A DNA stretch of 64,000 bases from Pseudomonas syringae pv. cilantro (GCF_001293775.1 NZ_LGLN01000035.1:39755-103754); one strand, 5' to 3'. Positions 29,201-37,628 are shown, counted from the first letter of the stretch. A program made the numbers and translations. The notes: generated by a model from the sequence alone, not told the origin.

Positions 29201-29419
29201 TTATTTGTTCTCTTCCGGCTTGGCCTGTTTCGATTCTTTGGCCTTGGTGGTTTTCGGCTTGCCATCATCACCCAGCTCCTGAACCAGGCCCTTGCCGATC
29301 AGGGTATGTCCGTATTCGCTGTCGACGTCATCGAACACGTCGCCGCGTTTGACCCTGCCTGAATCAGCCTTCAGCAGCGCTGCGTTACCAACAAAACTCC
29401 AAACTGCTCTGATTTTCAT
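29201..29419 (-). CDS. Small head-region protein, unknown
   Basis: 72 aa. An N-terminal fold (MKIRAVWSFVGNAALLKADS...) with a lysine/glutamate-rich tail. No family recognised. It lies between capsid and connector genes, where small head-decoration or scaffold-like proteins are often found. Confidence 0.6.
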   Translation of the reverse strand: MKIRAVWSFVGNAALLKADSGRVKRGDVFDDVDSEYGHTLIGKGLVQELGDDGKPKTTKAKESKQAKPEENK

Positions 29420-29431
29420 GTTGCCTCCGAA

Positions 29432-29460
29432 AACAAAAAAGGCCGGCTGAGCGCCGACCT
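29432..29460 (-). terminator. Terminator-like hairpin after the capsid gene
   Basis: GGTCGGC/GCCGGCC stem (one G-U pair) with a T6 run on the minus strand, followed by the ribosome site GGAGGC of the next small gene. Confidence 0.7.
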
Positions 29461-29479
29461 TGGATGAGCGTGGATTGAA

Positions 29480-30682
29480 TTAACTGGCCGTTGGGAGATT
29501 GCCCTTGACCAGTGCTTCCCGGCGACGCACGCCGAGACCCAGACGCTCCTCGACCAGCATTGCGATCTCGTTGCGAATGAACTGATCGTTGATCAGGCCC
29601 ATTTTGAACTGGAAGGTCATGCGGTCGAACAGGGTTGTCGATCGGGCGAAGTTGGCTACCAGGAACTCGCCGCCCGCGTCCGCATCGCCTTCTTCCATTG
29701 CGTCAGACGTGATGACCGGGCGACCCCACAGGATCGGAGTCACCAGGCCTTGCAGGTTGGCGAACAGATAGCGGTTGTCCGCATCCTTCTGCAACTCGAT
29801 GTTCATCCAGTCGAGTTCGGTCATGACAATGCCGTCAGCAGACATTTTCGACTGCTTGCGAACTTGGTAGATCGCGCGGCGGACCAGGTCAATCGCGGTG
29901 TCACCAGTCTTGCTCAGAGCCGCGTTGTAGGTGGTCGCCTGGGTCATCAGGCCGTTCAGGTTCTCGCCAGTGCCGTCACCTTTGAGGATTTGGCCCTCTT
30001 CCTCCAGCTTCAGGTCGTAGCGCAGCAGCTGCTGGATGTAGGCGAACATCTGAGGTACGTCGGAGAGCACTTCGTCCGTCGCAGGCATCCACACCGCGAT
30101 CTTCTTGACACGATCAGTTTCGGTGGTGAATGTCACATTGCTGGTTGGCTTCAAGCCACCTTCGGCCACCGGCGCAGCACCGCGAGTGTGTACGTTCTCG
30201 CGGAAGTAGGTGTAAGCCTGCCCGGAAACCGGAATGGTGGTGAGCAGGTCGCGAATGCGCAGTTCCTGCCGGATACCCTGCTGGATAACCGGGTCGTAAA
30301 TCGGGGCTACCAGACCGGCACTGGCCAGCTTCATTTCTTTCATGCCGGCCAGGTCGGACTTGGTGACCTCGATCGTGGCCGAATTCACGCTTTTCTGTTG
30401 CAGGCCCTTGTAGTCGTCGTGGCCACCGACCATATCAATGAAGGATTTGCCTTCGCCTGGCTGGCCGCGCAGTTTGACGCCCTTCTGCTCGAGATCCTGA
30501 ACCTGATCGATGACTTTTTGCAGCTCATCCTTCTGTTTCTGGATCTGAGATTTCATCTCCGTGGTGACGGTATTGCCTTTTTGTAGCTCTTCGGCAACCG
30601 CGTCGTATTTTTTCTGCAGTCCACCGAAACCCTCTTTAAGCTGGGCTTCGAGGGAGTTTTTTACTTCAAGTACATCGGTCAT
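29480..30682 (-). CDS. Major capsid protein, HK97 family
   Basis: 400 aa. The N-terminal delta/scaffold region is a coiled coil (about residues 1-100, rich in K/E/Q). The HK97-fold domain follows (GLVAPIYDPVIQQGIRQELR, LTTIPVSGQAYTYF, AEGGLKPTSNVTF, ILKGDGTGENLNGL). The coiled coil is expected to be removed by the adjacent protease. The gene order portal-protease-capsid is the classical HK97 order. Confidence 0.95.
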   Translation of the reverse strand: MTDVLEVKNSLEAQLKEGFGGLQKKYDAVAEELQKGNTVTTEMKSQIQKQKDELQKVIDQVQDLEQKGVKLRGQPGEGKSFIDMVGGHDDYKGLQQKSVNSATIEVTKSDLAGMKEMKLASAGLVAPIYDPVIQQGIRQELRIRDLLTTIPVSGQAYTYFRENVHTRGAAPVAEGGLKPTSNVTFTTETDRVKKIAVWMPATDEVLSDVPQMFAYIQQLLRYDLKLEEEGQILKGDGTGENLNGLMTQATTYNAALSKTGDTAIDLVRRAIYQVRKQSKMSADGIVMTELDWMNIELQKDADNRYLFANLQGLVTPILWGRPVITSDAMEEGDADAGGEFLVANFARSTTLFDRMTFQFKMGLINDQFIRNEIAMLVEERLGLGVRRREALVKGNLPTAS

Positions 30683-31320
30683 GGCGACACCTTAAAAAAT
30701 TGGTCAAAAGTGGTGGATAGTGATTTCAGCCCTTCCACGATCGCCGTGGCCTCATTGCCGCCATCACGGCGCAGTGCGGGGTAGCCGAGTGAAGCGACTG
30801 CTGCCGCCTCTTTCTGAGAAAGCCCCATGCGTTCACGCAGGGCATTCTCGAATAGTCGAATGTCAGATTTAACAGTGAGCACCTGCGCCTCGGGGTTCAT
30901 GCCAAATGGCACGAACGACGCCTCCCACAGCTCGGCTTCTTTGATGATGCGAACCCGGCGTCCCGCTCGCTCTTCAAAGTCAGCCTTGATGGTGTTGAAG
31001 CCGATGGACATGCTGTCCAGGATTTCGGACTTCATCAGTTCATAGGCGTCGCGCGCGTAGCTCACCGCCAGATTCACCTTGCCCTTGAGCAGCAAGCCGT
31101 GATCGTCCTGGGTGTAATCGGCAGCGCCAACCAGGCGGGTCAGGTCGTGATACAGCGCCAGCTTCAGTTTGCCGCCGCGCGTCGTTTTCACTTTGGTAAA
31201 CGCACCTGGCAGGATTACGTCGTCGCCCAAGTCAACGTTGTTGAAAACAGCGGCGTAGCCTTCAAAGTTGCCTGCTTCGTCCACTGCCTTGAGTTCAAAC
31301 GGGACTTCAAGTTTTGACAT
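30679..31320 (-). CDS. HK97-type prohead protease
   Basis: 213 aa. U35 family serine protease: an N-terminal GYAAVFNNVDLGDDVILPGAF, the catalytic histidine in LYHDLTRLVG (about 58) and serine in LDSMSIGF (about 100), and the ELWEASFVPFGMNPEA segment. It processes the capsid delta domain. It overlaps the capsid gene by 4 bases and the portal by 14. Confidence 0.95.
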   Translation of the reverse strand: MSKLEVPFELKAVDEAGNFEGYAAVFNNVDLGDDVILPGAFTKVKTTRGGKLKLALYHDLTRLVGAADYTQDDHGLLLKGKVNLAVSYARDAYELMKSEILDSMSIGFNTIKADFEERAGRRVRIIKEAELWEASFVPFGMNPEAQVLTVKSDIRLFENALRERMGLSQKEAAAVASLGYPALRRDGGNEATAIVEGLKSLSTTFDQFFKVSP

Positions 31321-32521
31321 TTGTTTGCATCTCCCACCGGGTTATCCGGTTGTATTCATCGCCATCCAAGAGCGTTTCGTTTTCCTTTTCACGAACTTCG
31401 TTGATCGTCATCCAGCCAGATCCGCCGGAGCCGCCCAAAGCGGCCTGGTAATAGGCGGCGCGCCCTGCGCTGTCGGCACGCAACAATCCCTCAACGGTGA
31501 ATTCAACAAATCGGGAATATTTTCGGTACACCTTGTCGTTGAATTCGTCTTCAACGACATCGATGTAGGGCTTCAATCCGAAAGTGATGAAGCCGGTGAG
31601 CTGCTGCTCAAGGTTCGAGCCCATGATTGAGGTTTTGCCGGCCCTGTTGGCCAGCCAGAGAGGTACGCCGTAGATGCCCGCCAGCGCTTCTTCTTGAAAC
31701 TGCTGAGACTCAATGAACTGGGCGTCTTTCTGGCTGAGGCCAGCCGGTACGATCTTCGGATTGCCCTGCAGAATGGCAACCTTGCCTATGTCATCCGCAT
31801 CGGCCTTTCGCACATCCGGAAACTTCGACATGATCTGGGTTTCCTGCTGTTTGTTCAGGAAGCCCTCGTAGATCACGTACCCGCCGGTGAATCCGCCTTT
31901 GCGCATGAAGCGAGACGACCACTGCTGACCGGCCTTGGCCAGACCCATCGTCTCTGCTTGATATTCAATCGGTGAAAGCCCAACGATCCCGTCCAGGCTG
32001 AAAAGCTTGAAGTGCAGCATGTTTTCTGGCGACACCGGGAAGCGGTCGCCATTCTTTGGCGTGACCCAGTAGACGAGATCGTCATCCGTGTCGATCGTGA
32101 CGGTGTTGCAGTCCAGCGGTACGAACCCGACAGGGTCGCCGTTGCGGTTCCGCTCGATCAATGCAAACGCATTACCCCTCAACGCCATGTTCACCACGAC
32201 GAACTTGAGGAAGTTCAGCAGCGTCATGTAGGGATTCGGCTTGCGCAAGAGCTTAAGCGCGCGATCAGTGCCCGGAATCAGCTTCCGGCCTTTCTCGCTG
32301 TCCTCATACAGCTTCAAGGGCAGCCCGCTCAACGACTCAGAGAGGATCTTCACGCATGACCACACCATGCTGATCGAAAGCGCGGTGGTGGTGGTCACCG
32401 TAACGCCGGCTTTGGTTTTCTTGCCGCCGACCTCCATGTCGACTTCGACGTAATTGCCGGTCGTTGGGTCGGTATAGCCAAGGAATCCCCACGATCGGGG
32501 GTTGTACCAACGAAATGCCAT
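31307..32521 (-). CDS. Phage portal protein, HK97 family
   Basis: 404 aa (MAFRWYNPRSWGFLGYTDPT). Dodecameric DNA-entry channel. Family marks: GNAFALIERNRNGDPVGFVPLD, VYWVTPKNGDRFPVSPENMLHF, LAGIYGVPLWLANRAGKTSI. It sits between terminase and protease. Confidence 0.95.
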   Translation of the reverse strand: MAFRWYNPRSWGFLGYTDPTTGNYVEVDMEVGGKKTKAGVTVTTTTALSISMVWSCVKILSESLSGLPLKLYEDSEKGRKLIPGTDRALKLLRKPNPYMTLLNFLKFVVVNMALRGNAFALIERNRNGDPVGFVPLDCNTVTIDTDDDLVYWVTPKNGDRFPVSPENMLHFKLFSLDGIVGLSPIEYQAETMGLAKAGQQWSSRFMRKGGFTGGYVIYEGFLNKQQETQIMSKFPDVRKADADDIGKVAILQGNPKIVPAGLSQKDAQFIESQQFQEEALAGIYGVPLWLANRAGKTSIMGSNLEQQLTGFITFGLKPYIDVVEDEFNDKVYRKYSRFVEFTVEGLLRADSAGRAAYYQAALGGSGGSGWMTINEVREKENETLLDGDEYNRITRWEMQTNVKT

Positions 32522-32523
32522 GT

Positions 32524-34203
32524 TCAGCCTACTAGTCCGAAAAATCCGTTATTGAGGTAGTCGTCAAGGCCGCCTTTAGCCTCTGGATTGAGGGAAAGCA
32601 GCGAAACGGCGTTGAACGTGGCCATGAGCGGGTCAATTTTCGCGGTGCCCGACGCCTGTTTGGTGATCAAAAAGGCGTTCGCGGACGGCACGCCCTTGGC
32701 ATTGCCACAAGCCCAAGCCATAAGCGGCTGCCCGCAATGCAGGAACGCGCCCTCGGCCAGCTTGCGCTCGGTCGTTTTAATCGCGCCCGTGAGCTTCCAG
32801 CCTTGAGAGATGCCGATGATTTGCTCTTCGCTGATACCAACATCCGACAGCGCGTCGAGCACCGCGCCGATTCCGGCCGGGTCGAGACCCACCTTGTCGA
32901 GCAGTCCGGCATCGTTGATCCGCTGGACAATGACGGCCAGCGCTGCGACGTCATCGCCTATCTTCTGCACCAGCGTCAGGTCGCCGATAGCGGCCAAATC
33001 CTGAATCCGTGGGGCCTCAGATTTACGGCGCGTGAGCACCGACGGGTGAGCGTAGGCATGAGCCCAGTGCAGCCAGTCACGCGAGTCACGAACCCGCCCC
33101 ATTACGGCCAGCCCGAGCAAGTCGTCGAGGCCACCACCATCAACGCCAACGACGATCACCTCGCAGCGCTCAATGAGGCTGTCAAGCGTAAGGCCGGGCT
33201 CTGCCTGAGGTTCCCAGAAGTCCGCACCAACCCAGCTGTCGGACATCAGCGCCAGGCCGATCTCGATGTTCAGGAACTTGGCGAGAAACCCACGAATCTC
33301 TGCTTCGCCGTCTATTTCGGCCTGCATGTACAGCCTTTCAAGGCTTGCCCTGTCCACCGAGTAACCCATGTTCGGGTTCACCAGGTGGAAGTTCTCGGGC
33401 AGCCGAGCCTCCCCGCTCTTGATCATCTCCGGCGGAAACTCGTAAATCACCGGCAGGAAGCGAGGGTCGTGAATCTTTCCTTCTCGAACGCCGCGCGCGT
33501 AGCTCAGCTTCGACTTGAATATCCCAGCTGGCGGCTCGTTCGATTGAGTCGTCAACCAAATGATGAAGCCTTCAGGTCGCGACAGCAGACCACCCGTTGC
33601 CTCGCGGATCATGTCCGGAGCCTTGGGGTTCTTCCCAAACAGCCAGGCTTCGTCGATCAGAACGCCAACCGCTTTTTTCCCGCCGACGACGTCGCTGTCC
33701 GCCGCAACGACCTTTAGAGTCGCGCCAGTTTCGCGGTGCGTGATCAGCCTCATGTGGGGTTGAACATGCATGAGCGCATTCAACTCTTCGTCATGCTTGA
33801 TCATCGAAGCCGCAGGCTTGAACGAGTTGTCAGCAATTTCTTTGGTCGGCGCGAGGATGATGAACTCAGCCTCAAGCCGCCAGTTACGCACCAGCGCCGT
33901 GAGCATGATCGCGGCGGCAATCGTCGATTTCGAATTCTTCTTGGGAATGCAGAGAAAATACTCGCTGATCAGGCGCTGGCCGGTTTCGCTGTTGTAGCTG
34001 CCGAAAATCGCTCCAGCGAACGCCAGCACCCAGGGCGCACAAGCCGTTTCCATCGTCGGACTGCCGGGCGCGTCCACAATCTTTAGCGACCGGAATACCT
34101 CAAGGCCTTCCTCAGCTTCAGCAGGAAAAAGCGGTTCCGGAATGATTGATTCGCGCGCAGAGAGACGTCTCCACCAGTCAGGACAGGCAGTGGTCCACAG
34201 CAT
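32524..34203 (-). CDS. Terminase large subunit
   Basis: 559 aa packaging motor. The N-terminal ATPase carries a Walker A-like CIPKKNSKSTIAAA (about 87-100) and Walker B GVLIDEAW (about 183). The C-terminal nuclease has acidic clusters VGVDGGGLDDLLGLAV (around 350) and GAVLDALSDVG. It belongs to the HK97/phage TerL group of cos phages. It has 3 bases to the small subunit gene. Confidence 0.95.
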   Translation of the reverse strand: MLWTTACPDWWRRLSARESIIPEPLFPAEAEEGLEVFRSLKIVDAPGSPTMETACAPWVLAFAGAIFGSYNSETGQRLISEYFLCIPKKNSKSTIAAAIMLTALVRNWRLEAEFIILAPTKEIADNSFKPAASMIKHDEELNALMHVQPHMRLITHRETGATLKVVAADSDVVGGKKAVGVLIDEAWLFGKNPKAPDMIREATGGLLSRPEGFIIWLTTQSNEPPAGIFKSKLSYARGVREGKIHDPRFLPVIYEFPPEMIKSGEARLPENFHLVNPNMGYSVDRASLERLYMQAEIDGEAEIRGFLAKFLNIEIGLALMSDSWVGADFWEPQAEPGLTLDSLIERCEVIVVGVDGGGLDDLLGLAVMGRVRDSRDWLHWAHAYAHPSVLTRRKSEAPRIQDLAAIGDLTLVQKIGDDVAALAVIVQRINDAGLLDKVGLDPAGIGAVLDALSDVGISEEQIIGISQGWKLTGAIKTTERKLAEGAFLHCGQPLMAWACGNAKGVPSANAFLITKQASGTAKIDPLMATFNAVSLLSLNPEAKGGLDDYLNNGFFGLVG

Positions 34204-34206
34204 TGA

Positions 34207-34695
34207 TCACCTCTTTACGACTGAAAGCGGCGGTTTGCCAGCTGAGAACCGGCCTCTACTGGCCTCTTTTGATGCTTCGGCTTTCTGCTCCTTTTTGCCC
34301 GCCTCGCCCCTTTTGCCATGCACATACGGGACGGCTGTCTGGGCAGCGTTACGGCGGTCGAAAATCTTCGCCCTGGGCTCGTTCATCAGCGCCAGCAGCC
34401 AGACAAGCGGGTCCTCGGTGTCGGGCAGGCAGTCAAGGTACTCCCCGCCCTGCTCCGGGCCTTCCTCTGGATCGCCACCCGCTTCGGAGGCGCGCTGATG
34501 ATTACGATCAGGATTAACATCCCCCGCCTGCGCCCTCGCCAAGATCGCTGCCTTGATTTTCGGGTCATTCGCCCATCGGGAACCGGCAGCGGATGCCGTA
34601 GAGGCCTTACAACCTGCGGCCTCGGCTGCTTCTTTGTTGGACGCACCTCGGGCCTTGGCGTCAACAAACCGTTGTTGTTTGTCTGTTAACACCAT
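34207..34695 (-). CDS. Terminase small subunit
   Basis: 162 aa from MVLTDKQQRFVDAKARGASN. An N-terminal helix-turn-helix of the terminase small subunit family (NKEAAEAAGCKASTASAAGSRWANDPKIKAAI) recognises the packaging site. The C-terminal part is charged. The repeat array that it may bind lies about 90 bases upstream. Confidence 0.88.
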   Translation of the reverse strand: MVLTDKQQRFVDAKARGASNKEAAEAAGCKASTASAAGSRWANDPKIKAAILARAQAGDVNPDRNHQRASEAGGDPEEGPEQGGEYLDCLPDTEDPLVWLLALMNEPRAKIFDRRNAAQTAVPYVHGKRGEAGKKEQKAEASKEASRGRFSAGKPPLSVVKR

Positions 34696-34784
34696 TAACA
34701 AAAACCTTAGGGTCGGGAAAAAAAGTACGGATGGGAGGGGGAGTGGTCTTCCGTATGACGAAAGCCAAGATTTTTACCCCCCCC

Positions 34785-34914
34785 TAGCACGTCATTGGCG
34801 TGCTGCACCGTTATAGCGCATGTAGCACGTCACTGCCGCACAAGAGGAGCTTTGTGGTTGTAGCACGTCAGTAGCGCACATCTGGATACTTGGCTTGTAG
34901 CACGCCAGTGCCAC
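34785..34914. repeat. Four iterons upstream of terS, candidate packaging (cos) recognition array
   Basis: Four copies of TAGCACGTCANTGSCGC-like repeats start at 34785, 34823, 34861 and 34898, so their spacing is 38, 38 and 37 bases. They lie in the only sizeable non-coding gap of the structural half (34696-34917), between terS and the HNH gene, where cosB/TerS sites are expected. A run of eight C precedes the first copy (34777-34784). The cleavage point could not be identified. Confidence 0.75.
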
Positions 34915-34917
34915 CAA

Positions 34918-35253
34918 TCAGCGAAACCCCTGAGCCTCCTCTGCCTGCTTGACAGATGAGTGGCAAGGGCCACATAGGGACATCCAGTTAGAACGGTCCC
35001 AGAACAGCGTCATATCGCCTCTGTGCGGTATCACGTGGTCGACTGTGTTAGCGGCTGTCACCCTGCCTTTCCTGTCGCAGTAGACGCACAGTGGGTTTGC
35101 GTCGAGGTGAACCAAGCGTGCCTTCTGCCACTTGGAGTCGTACCCACGCTGGGCAGCTGTAGTCTTGCCTGCTCGCCATGAGTTCGTGTTGATCGTTTGC
35201 AGCCTGTCCGGAAGCTTCTGCATCGTGCTCTTGAGAGTCTTCAGCCTACCCAT
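34918..35253 (-). CDS. HNH endonuclease of the packaging module
   Basis: 111 aa. HNH/McrA-type: CVYC zinc pair, VDHVIPHRGD catalytic histidine region, N in DRSNWMSLC, and CGPCH. HNH proteins beside terminase are required for cos cleavage in HK97-like phages. The ATG overlaps the upstream stop (TGATG). Confidence 0.92.
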   Translation of the reverse strand: MGRLKTLKSTMQKLPDRLQTINTNSWRAGKTTAAQRGYDSKWQKARLVHLDANPLCVYCDRKGRVTAANTVDHVIPHRGDMTLFWDRSNWMSLCGPCHSSVKQAEEAQGFR

Positions 35254-35462
35254 CAGGGATAACCAGTGATGGGTGCGCCGCTCATGTAGTGCGTGGGCTC
35301 GGCGTCCGGGTCTTCCGACTCACTGTCTGCAAGCGCTTCAATCAGCGTCACCTGCTGCTCTGCCATCCGGTGTAGCAGATCGGTCTGGCTCTGTAGCAGC
35401 TGGGTCTGCTTCACCTGCTCGGCCAGGATCTGGCTTAGCAAGGAGTTGCTGTGCTCGTTCAT
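35253..35462 (-). CDS. Small coiled-coil phage protein
   Basis: 69 aa from MNEHSNSLLSQILAEQVKQT with AAGGTGG upstream. Predicted coiled coil followed by an acidic stretch and HYMSGAPI. Such proteins recur next to the HNH gene in Pseudomonas prophages; function unknown. Confidence 0.65.
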   Translation of the reverse strand: MNEHSNSLLSQILAEQVKQTQLLQSQTDLLHRMAEQQVTLIEALADSESEDPDAEPTHYMSGAPITGYP

Positions 35463-35523
35463 ATGCCACCTTCGTCCACTTCTTGAACCACTCGCGACGG
35501 GCGTCGCATCCACTACAGGCCAT
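35338..35523 (-). CDS. Possible small zinc-ribbon-like protein, out-of-frame overlap
   Basis: 61 aa starting MACSGCDARREWFKKWTKVA with a CxxC pair; the ATG overlaps the preceding stop by 11 bases, a coupling layout. Its second half overlaps the next gene out of frame over 125 bases, so only the N-terminal part may be under selection. Confidence 0.4.
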   Translation of the reverse strand: MACSGCDARREWFKKWTKVAYERAQQLLAKPDPGRAGEADPAATEPDRSATPDGRAAGDAD

Positions 35524-35713
35524 CGTCGTCTGCTCCTTTGCTGTTCAGCGCACGTCTACCGCATCGAGCAAGCACCATGTCTTGGCACCGATGGACGGCT
35601 GTGCAGAACTCCTGCTGATCCATTAGATGCTCAACAGGGAGCGCCAGGTAGGCGTTCCAGGCATCACCGAGTAGCCGTGCCACTCTGGCTTCGGCTTCAG
35701 TAAGGCCGCTCAC
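35513..35713 (-). CDS. Small phage protein, unknown
   Basis: 66 aa, GTG start in a GTGA overlap with the previous gene. Helical (SGLTEAEARVARLLGDAWNAYLAL...). No family recognised. Confidence 0.6.
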   Translation of the reverse strand: MSGLTEAEARVARLLGDAWNAYLALPVEHLMDQQEFCTAVHRCQDMVLARCGRRALNSKGADDDGL

Positions 35714-36039
35714 CTGACCCGCTCGCCTGGCTCCAGATGGAGCGCTTCGTCCAACGGGACATTGGCACAGCCCTTAGTAACCAGGCATCCGCCGCCGGAT
35801 GCGTACCAGCGGTCCTCGGCAGCCAGTGCCGTGATGGTGGGCACTTCGCGTGGATAGACTTCAATGGTCGCCTTCCAAAGGCCGCCCGCCTCTGCACGCA
35901 GGGTGACGCCGGCAACACCGCTCAACTCGCTGCCATCAGAAAGAATTACCTTGGTGCCTTGGGCTAGGTGCGGGCCGTTCGGGTTCGACTGAGGACCAGG
36001 AATGATCGTGGCCACCTTCAGTGTCTTGGTGTCGGTCAT
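35710..36039 (-). CDS. Phage protein, unknown
   Basis: 109 aa (MTDTKTLKVATIIPGPQSNP). Beta-rich with GTKVILSDGSELSGVAGVTL. No domain recognised. It lies in a run of overlapping small late genes between lysis and packaging functions. Confidence 0.6.
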   Translation of the reverse strand: MTDTKTLKVATIIPGPQSNPNGPHLAQGTKVILSDGSELSGVAGVTLRAEAGGLWKATIEVYPREVPTITALAAEDRWYASGGGCLVTKGCANVPLDEALHLEPGERVR

Positions 36040-36042
36040 GCG

Positions 36043-36174
36043 TTACTCCACTGTGCAGCGCGACCAGATCGACCGGGCAAAGGCAAGCGCACCTGCTTGA
36101 TCGAGGGCGCACTCCAGAAGGATCATCGGGAATGGCTTGTGGCCGGGTGTCGTGACCATCCAGTTCTTTTTCAC
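36043..36174 (-). CDS. 43-aa phage protein with GTG start
   Basis: The frame starts GTG AAA AAG AAC TGG at 36174, overlapping the TGA of the Gp49-like gene (GTGA), and ends 3 bases before the next start. The product contains TTPGHKPFPMILLECALDQA. The close packing and coupled start support translation despite the size. Confidence 0.55.
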   Translation of the reverse strand: MKKNWMVTTPGHKPFPMILLECALDQAGALAFARSIWSRCTVE

Positions 36175-36539
36175 TTCGGGGTGTGCAGGCGCTGCTTAAG
36201 CTCGTAACCCATGAGCGGCCAGATCTTCTGCTCAGCGTTCTGTCGGGCAATCTTGCGGCCGATCTCGGCGTCGAAGTTTTCCGGGCTGGCGCATGCAGAT
36301 TCACCAGTGACCGTGAAGCCGTTCTTTAGCCTCAGCACACAGAACGTCAGAAGAGCAAGCTCGCCATGGGCACCGGTGAGACGGGTCACCTCATCCTGCT
36401 GCGCGAACGCCGTCTGAACACCATCGGCGGCGGTGAAGTAATACTCGCCGTCGATGTTGGCTTGCAGGTCGGCCGGAGTGATACGCGGTGCCGTTTTGCC
36501 TTTGGCCTGAATCTCTTTCTCGATTGCTTGGTCGTTCAT
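36171..36539 (-). CDS. Gp49-family protein (N4 gp49 / Sf6 gene 66 type)
   Basis: 122 aa from MNDQAIEKEIQAKGKTAPRI; a longer frame to 36596 is not supported. RITPADLQANIDGEYYFTA, LTFCVLRLKNGFTVTGESAC and FDAEIGRKIARQNAEQKIWPLMGY fit the Phage_gp49_66 family (PF13876). Function unknown. Confidence 0.82.
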   Translation of the reverse strand: MNDQAIEKEIQAKGKTAPRITPADLQANIDGEYYFTAADGVQTAFAQQDEVTRLTGAHGELALLTFCVLRLKNGFTVTGESACASPENFDAEIGRKIARQNAEQKIWPLMGYELKQRLHTPK

Positions 36540-36552
36540 GCTCTTCTCCAAT

Positions 36553-36575
36553 GCAAAAGCCCCGGCGTATGCCAG
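36553..36575 (-). terminator. Terminator-like hairpin before the Gp49-like gene
   Basis: AGCCCtGG/CCgGGGCT-type stem followed by TTTTGC on the minus strand, 14 bases before the Gp49-like start. The T run is short. Confidence 0.45.
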
Positions 36576-36625
36576 GGCTGTCGGTGTTCGCGCCACGAAA
36601 TGGCAGTGTCTGATTTTGTGGCGCG

Positions 36626-36727
36626 TCAGGCCAGCGAATAGAGCAGAAGGCCGGCAGCCGCAAGGAATGCCAAGCCGAGGTAGCCCAGTGCGGATACCGC
36701 TTTCGATGAATTGGTTTTAGATCCCAT
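36626..36727 (-). CDS. 33-aa single-span membrane protein
   Basis: A short frame with ATG at 36727 encoding MGSKTNSSKAV followed by one hydrophobic helix (LGYLGLAFLAAAGLLLYSLA). It lies directly after the spanin genes. It could be an accessory lysis protein or holin regulator. Confidence 0.5.
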   Translation of the reverse strand: MGSKTNSSKAVSALGYLGLAFLAAAGLLLYSLA

Positions 36728-36779
36728 GATCGTTGCCTCAGTGACTGCCATTTATGGCGGGTGAATGGAATGGGGTTGT

Positions 36780-37088
36780 CTACTTGCTCTGGCTGCGCTG
36801 GATCTGTGCGTCGACCTGGTCTGCGCACGTATCCAGCAGCTTGATGGCCTGGTCCTTCAGTTCCCACACATCGCCGTTCAGCCGCAGATCGGCTTCATCA
36901 GCGTTGATGCGTTCGCAGGGGATCAGCTCAGGGGGTTCTAGCCTTACTGCTGTTGTCTTTACCAGCACCGGCTGCGGACTTGCCGCGCAAGCCGTCAGGC
37001 AAAGGCTGAGAAGCCCAATCACGAACCGGCTTGCTGTTGCGCTTGAGGTCTTCAAAGTCTTTCCTCGCCTGTTTGGCTTTGTCTTCAC
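36780..37088 (-). CDS. Outer-membrane spanin lipoprotein (Rz1-like), partly nested in Rz
   Basis: 102 aa with a lipobox LTAC (cysteine at residue 34) after a hydrophobic signal (FVIGLLSLCLTAC). It overlaps the end of the inner-membrane spanin in another frame over 161 bases, the typical Rz/Rz1 overlap, and has a proline-containing periplasmic part. It joins the inner spanin to fuse the membranes at lysis. Confidence 0.8.
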   Translation of the reverse strand: MKTKPNRRGKTLKTSSATASRFVIGLLSLCLTACAASPQPVLVKTTAVRLEPPELIPCERINADEADLRLNGDVWELKDQAIKLLDTCADQVDAQIQRSQSK

Positions 37089-37317
37089 TGGCCTTGATCC
37101 GCTGGTTCAAGTCCTTCAGATAGGCAGTGTTGCGCTGGGCTTCTGCCCGCAGCGTGGTGATGGTGGCTTGGCTTTCGGTGTTGGCGGCAATGGCGTCGTT
37201 CTTGCTCTTTGTCTCCAGCTGCATGGCGCCACTGAGTGCGACGACGCGGTACTGCTGGATGCCAACGAGCAACAAGCCCACTAGCGCAATGATGATTGCA
37301 GCGGCGATAGCCTTCAT
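36928..37317 (-). CDS. Inner-membrane spanin (Rz-like)
   Basis: 129 aa from MKAIAAAIIIALVGLLLVGI: an N-terminal membrane anchor followed by a long periplasmic coiled coil (residues about 30-105). ATGA overlap with the holin gene. The extension to 37434 is rejected. Confidence 0.82.
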   Translation of the reverse strand: MKAIAAAIIIALVGLLLVGIQQYRVVALSGAMQLETKSKNDAIAANTESQATITTLRAEAQRNTAYLKDLNQRIKASEDKAKQARKDFEDLKRNSKPVRDWASQPLPDGLRGKSAAGAGKDNSSKARTP

Positions 37318-37628
37318 GTGATGTCCACCTTGCGGCCAATGAATCGGGCGACTAACTCGCGAATGGCCGTTACACCGAGAAAACCAATCGTTCCACCCGC
37401 CGCTACCGACAGGCTGGGCGGCCAGGTCATCCACTCGATCAGGCTGGAAGCGACCAGGCTCAGACAGCCGCAGATCAGCGACTCGAGCAGGATCCGGCGC
37501 TTACTGGTTTCTTTGGCGTCGTTAAGAATGCGCAGTAAAGAGACGACGATGGCCATGATCACGCCCTGCCATAGTGGATTCGAAAGGGCCATCCAGAGCT
37601 TGGCCCAGGTGTCTGGCTTGTCGGGCAT
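37314..37628 (-). CDS. Holin, lambda-S-like family
   Basis: 104 aa from MPDKPDTWAKLWMALSNPLW (an ATG nine bases earlier is possible). Three predicted membrane segments (QGVIMAIVVSLL, ICGCLSLVASSL, LSVAAGGTIGFLGVTA) and a charged C-terminus fit the lambda-family holins (PF05106). It times lysis. It is coupled to Rz by ATGA. Confidence 0.82.
   Translation of the reverse strand: MPDKPDTWAKLWMALSNPLWQGVIMAIVVSLLRILNDAKETSKRRILLESLICGCLSLVASSLIEWMTWPPSLSVAAGGTIGFLGVTAIRELVARFIGRKVDIT

Noticed and set aside
34785..34914. CRISPR array
   Set aside because: Only four short (about 17 bp) imperfect repeats with 20-base spacers and no cas genes; packaging iterons fit better.
36391..36867. 158-codon minus-strand frame over the Gp49-like gene
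   Set aside because: An out-of-frame shadow without family resemblance.
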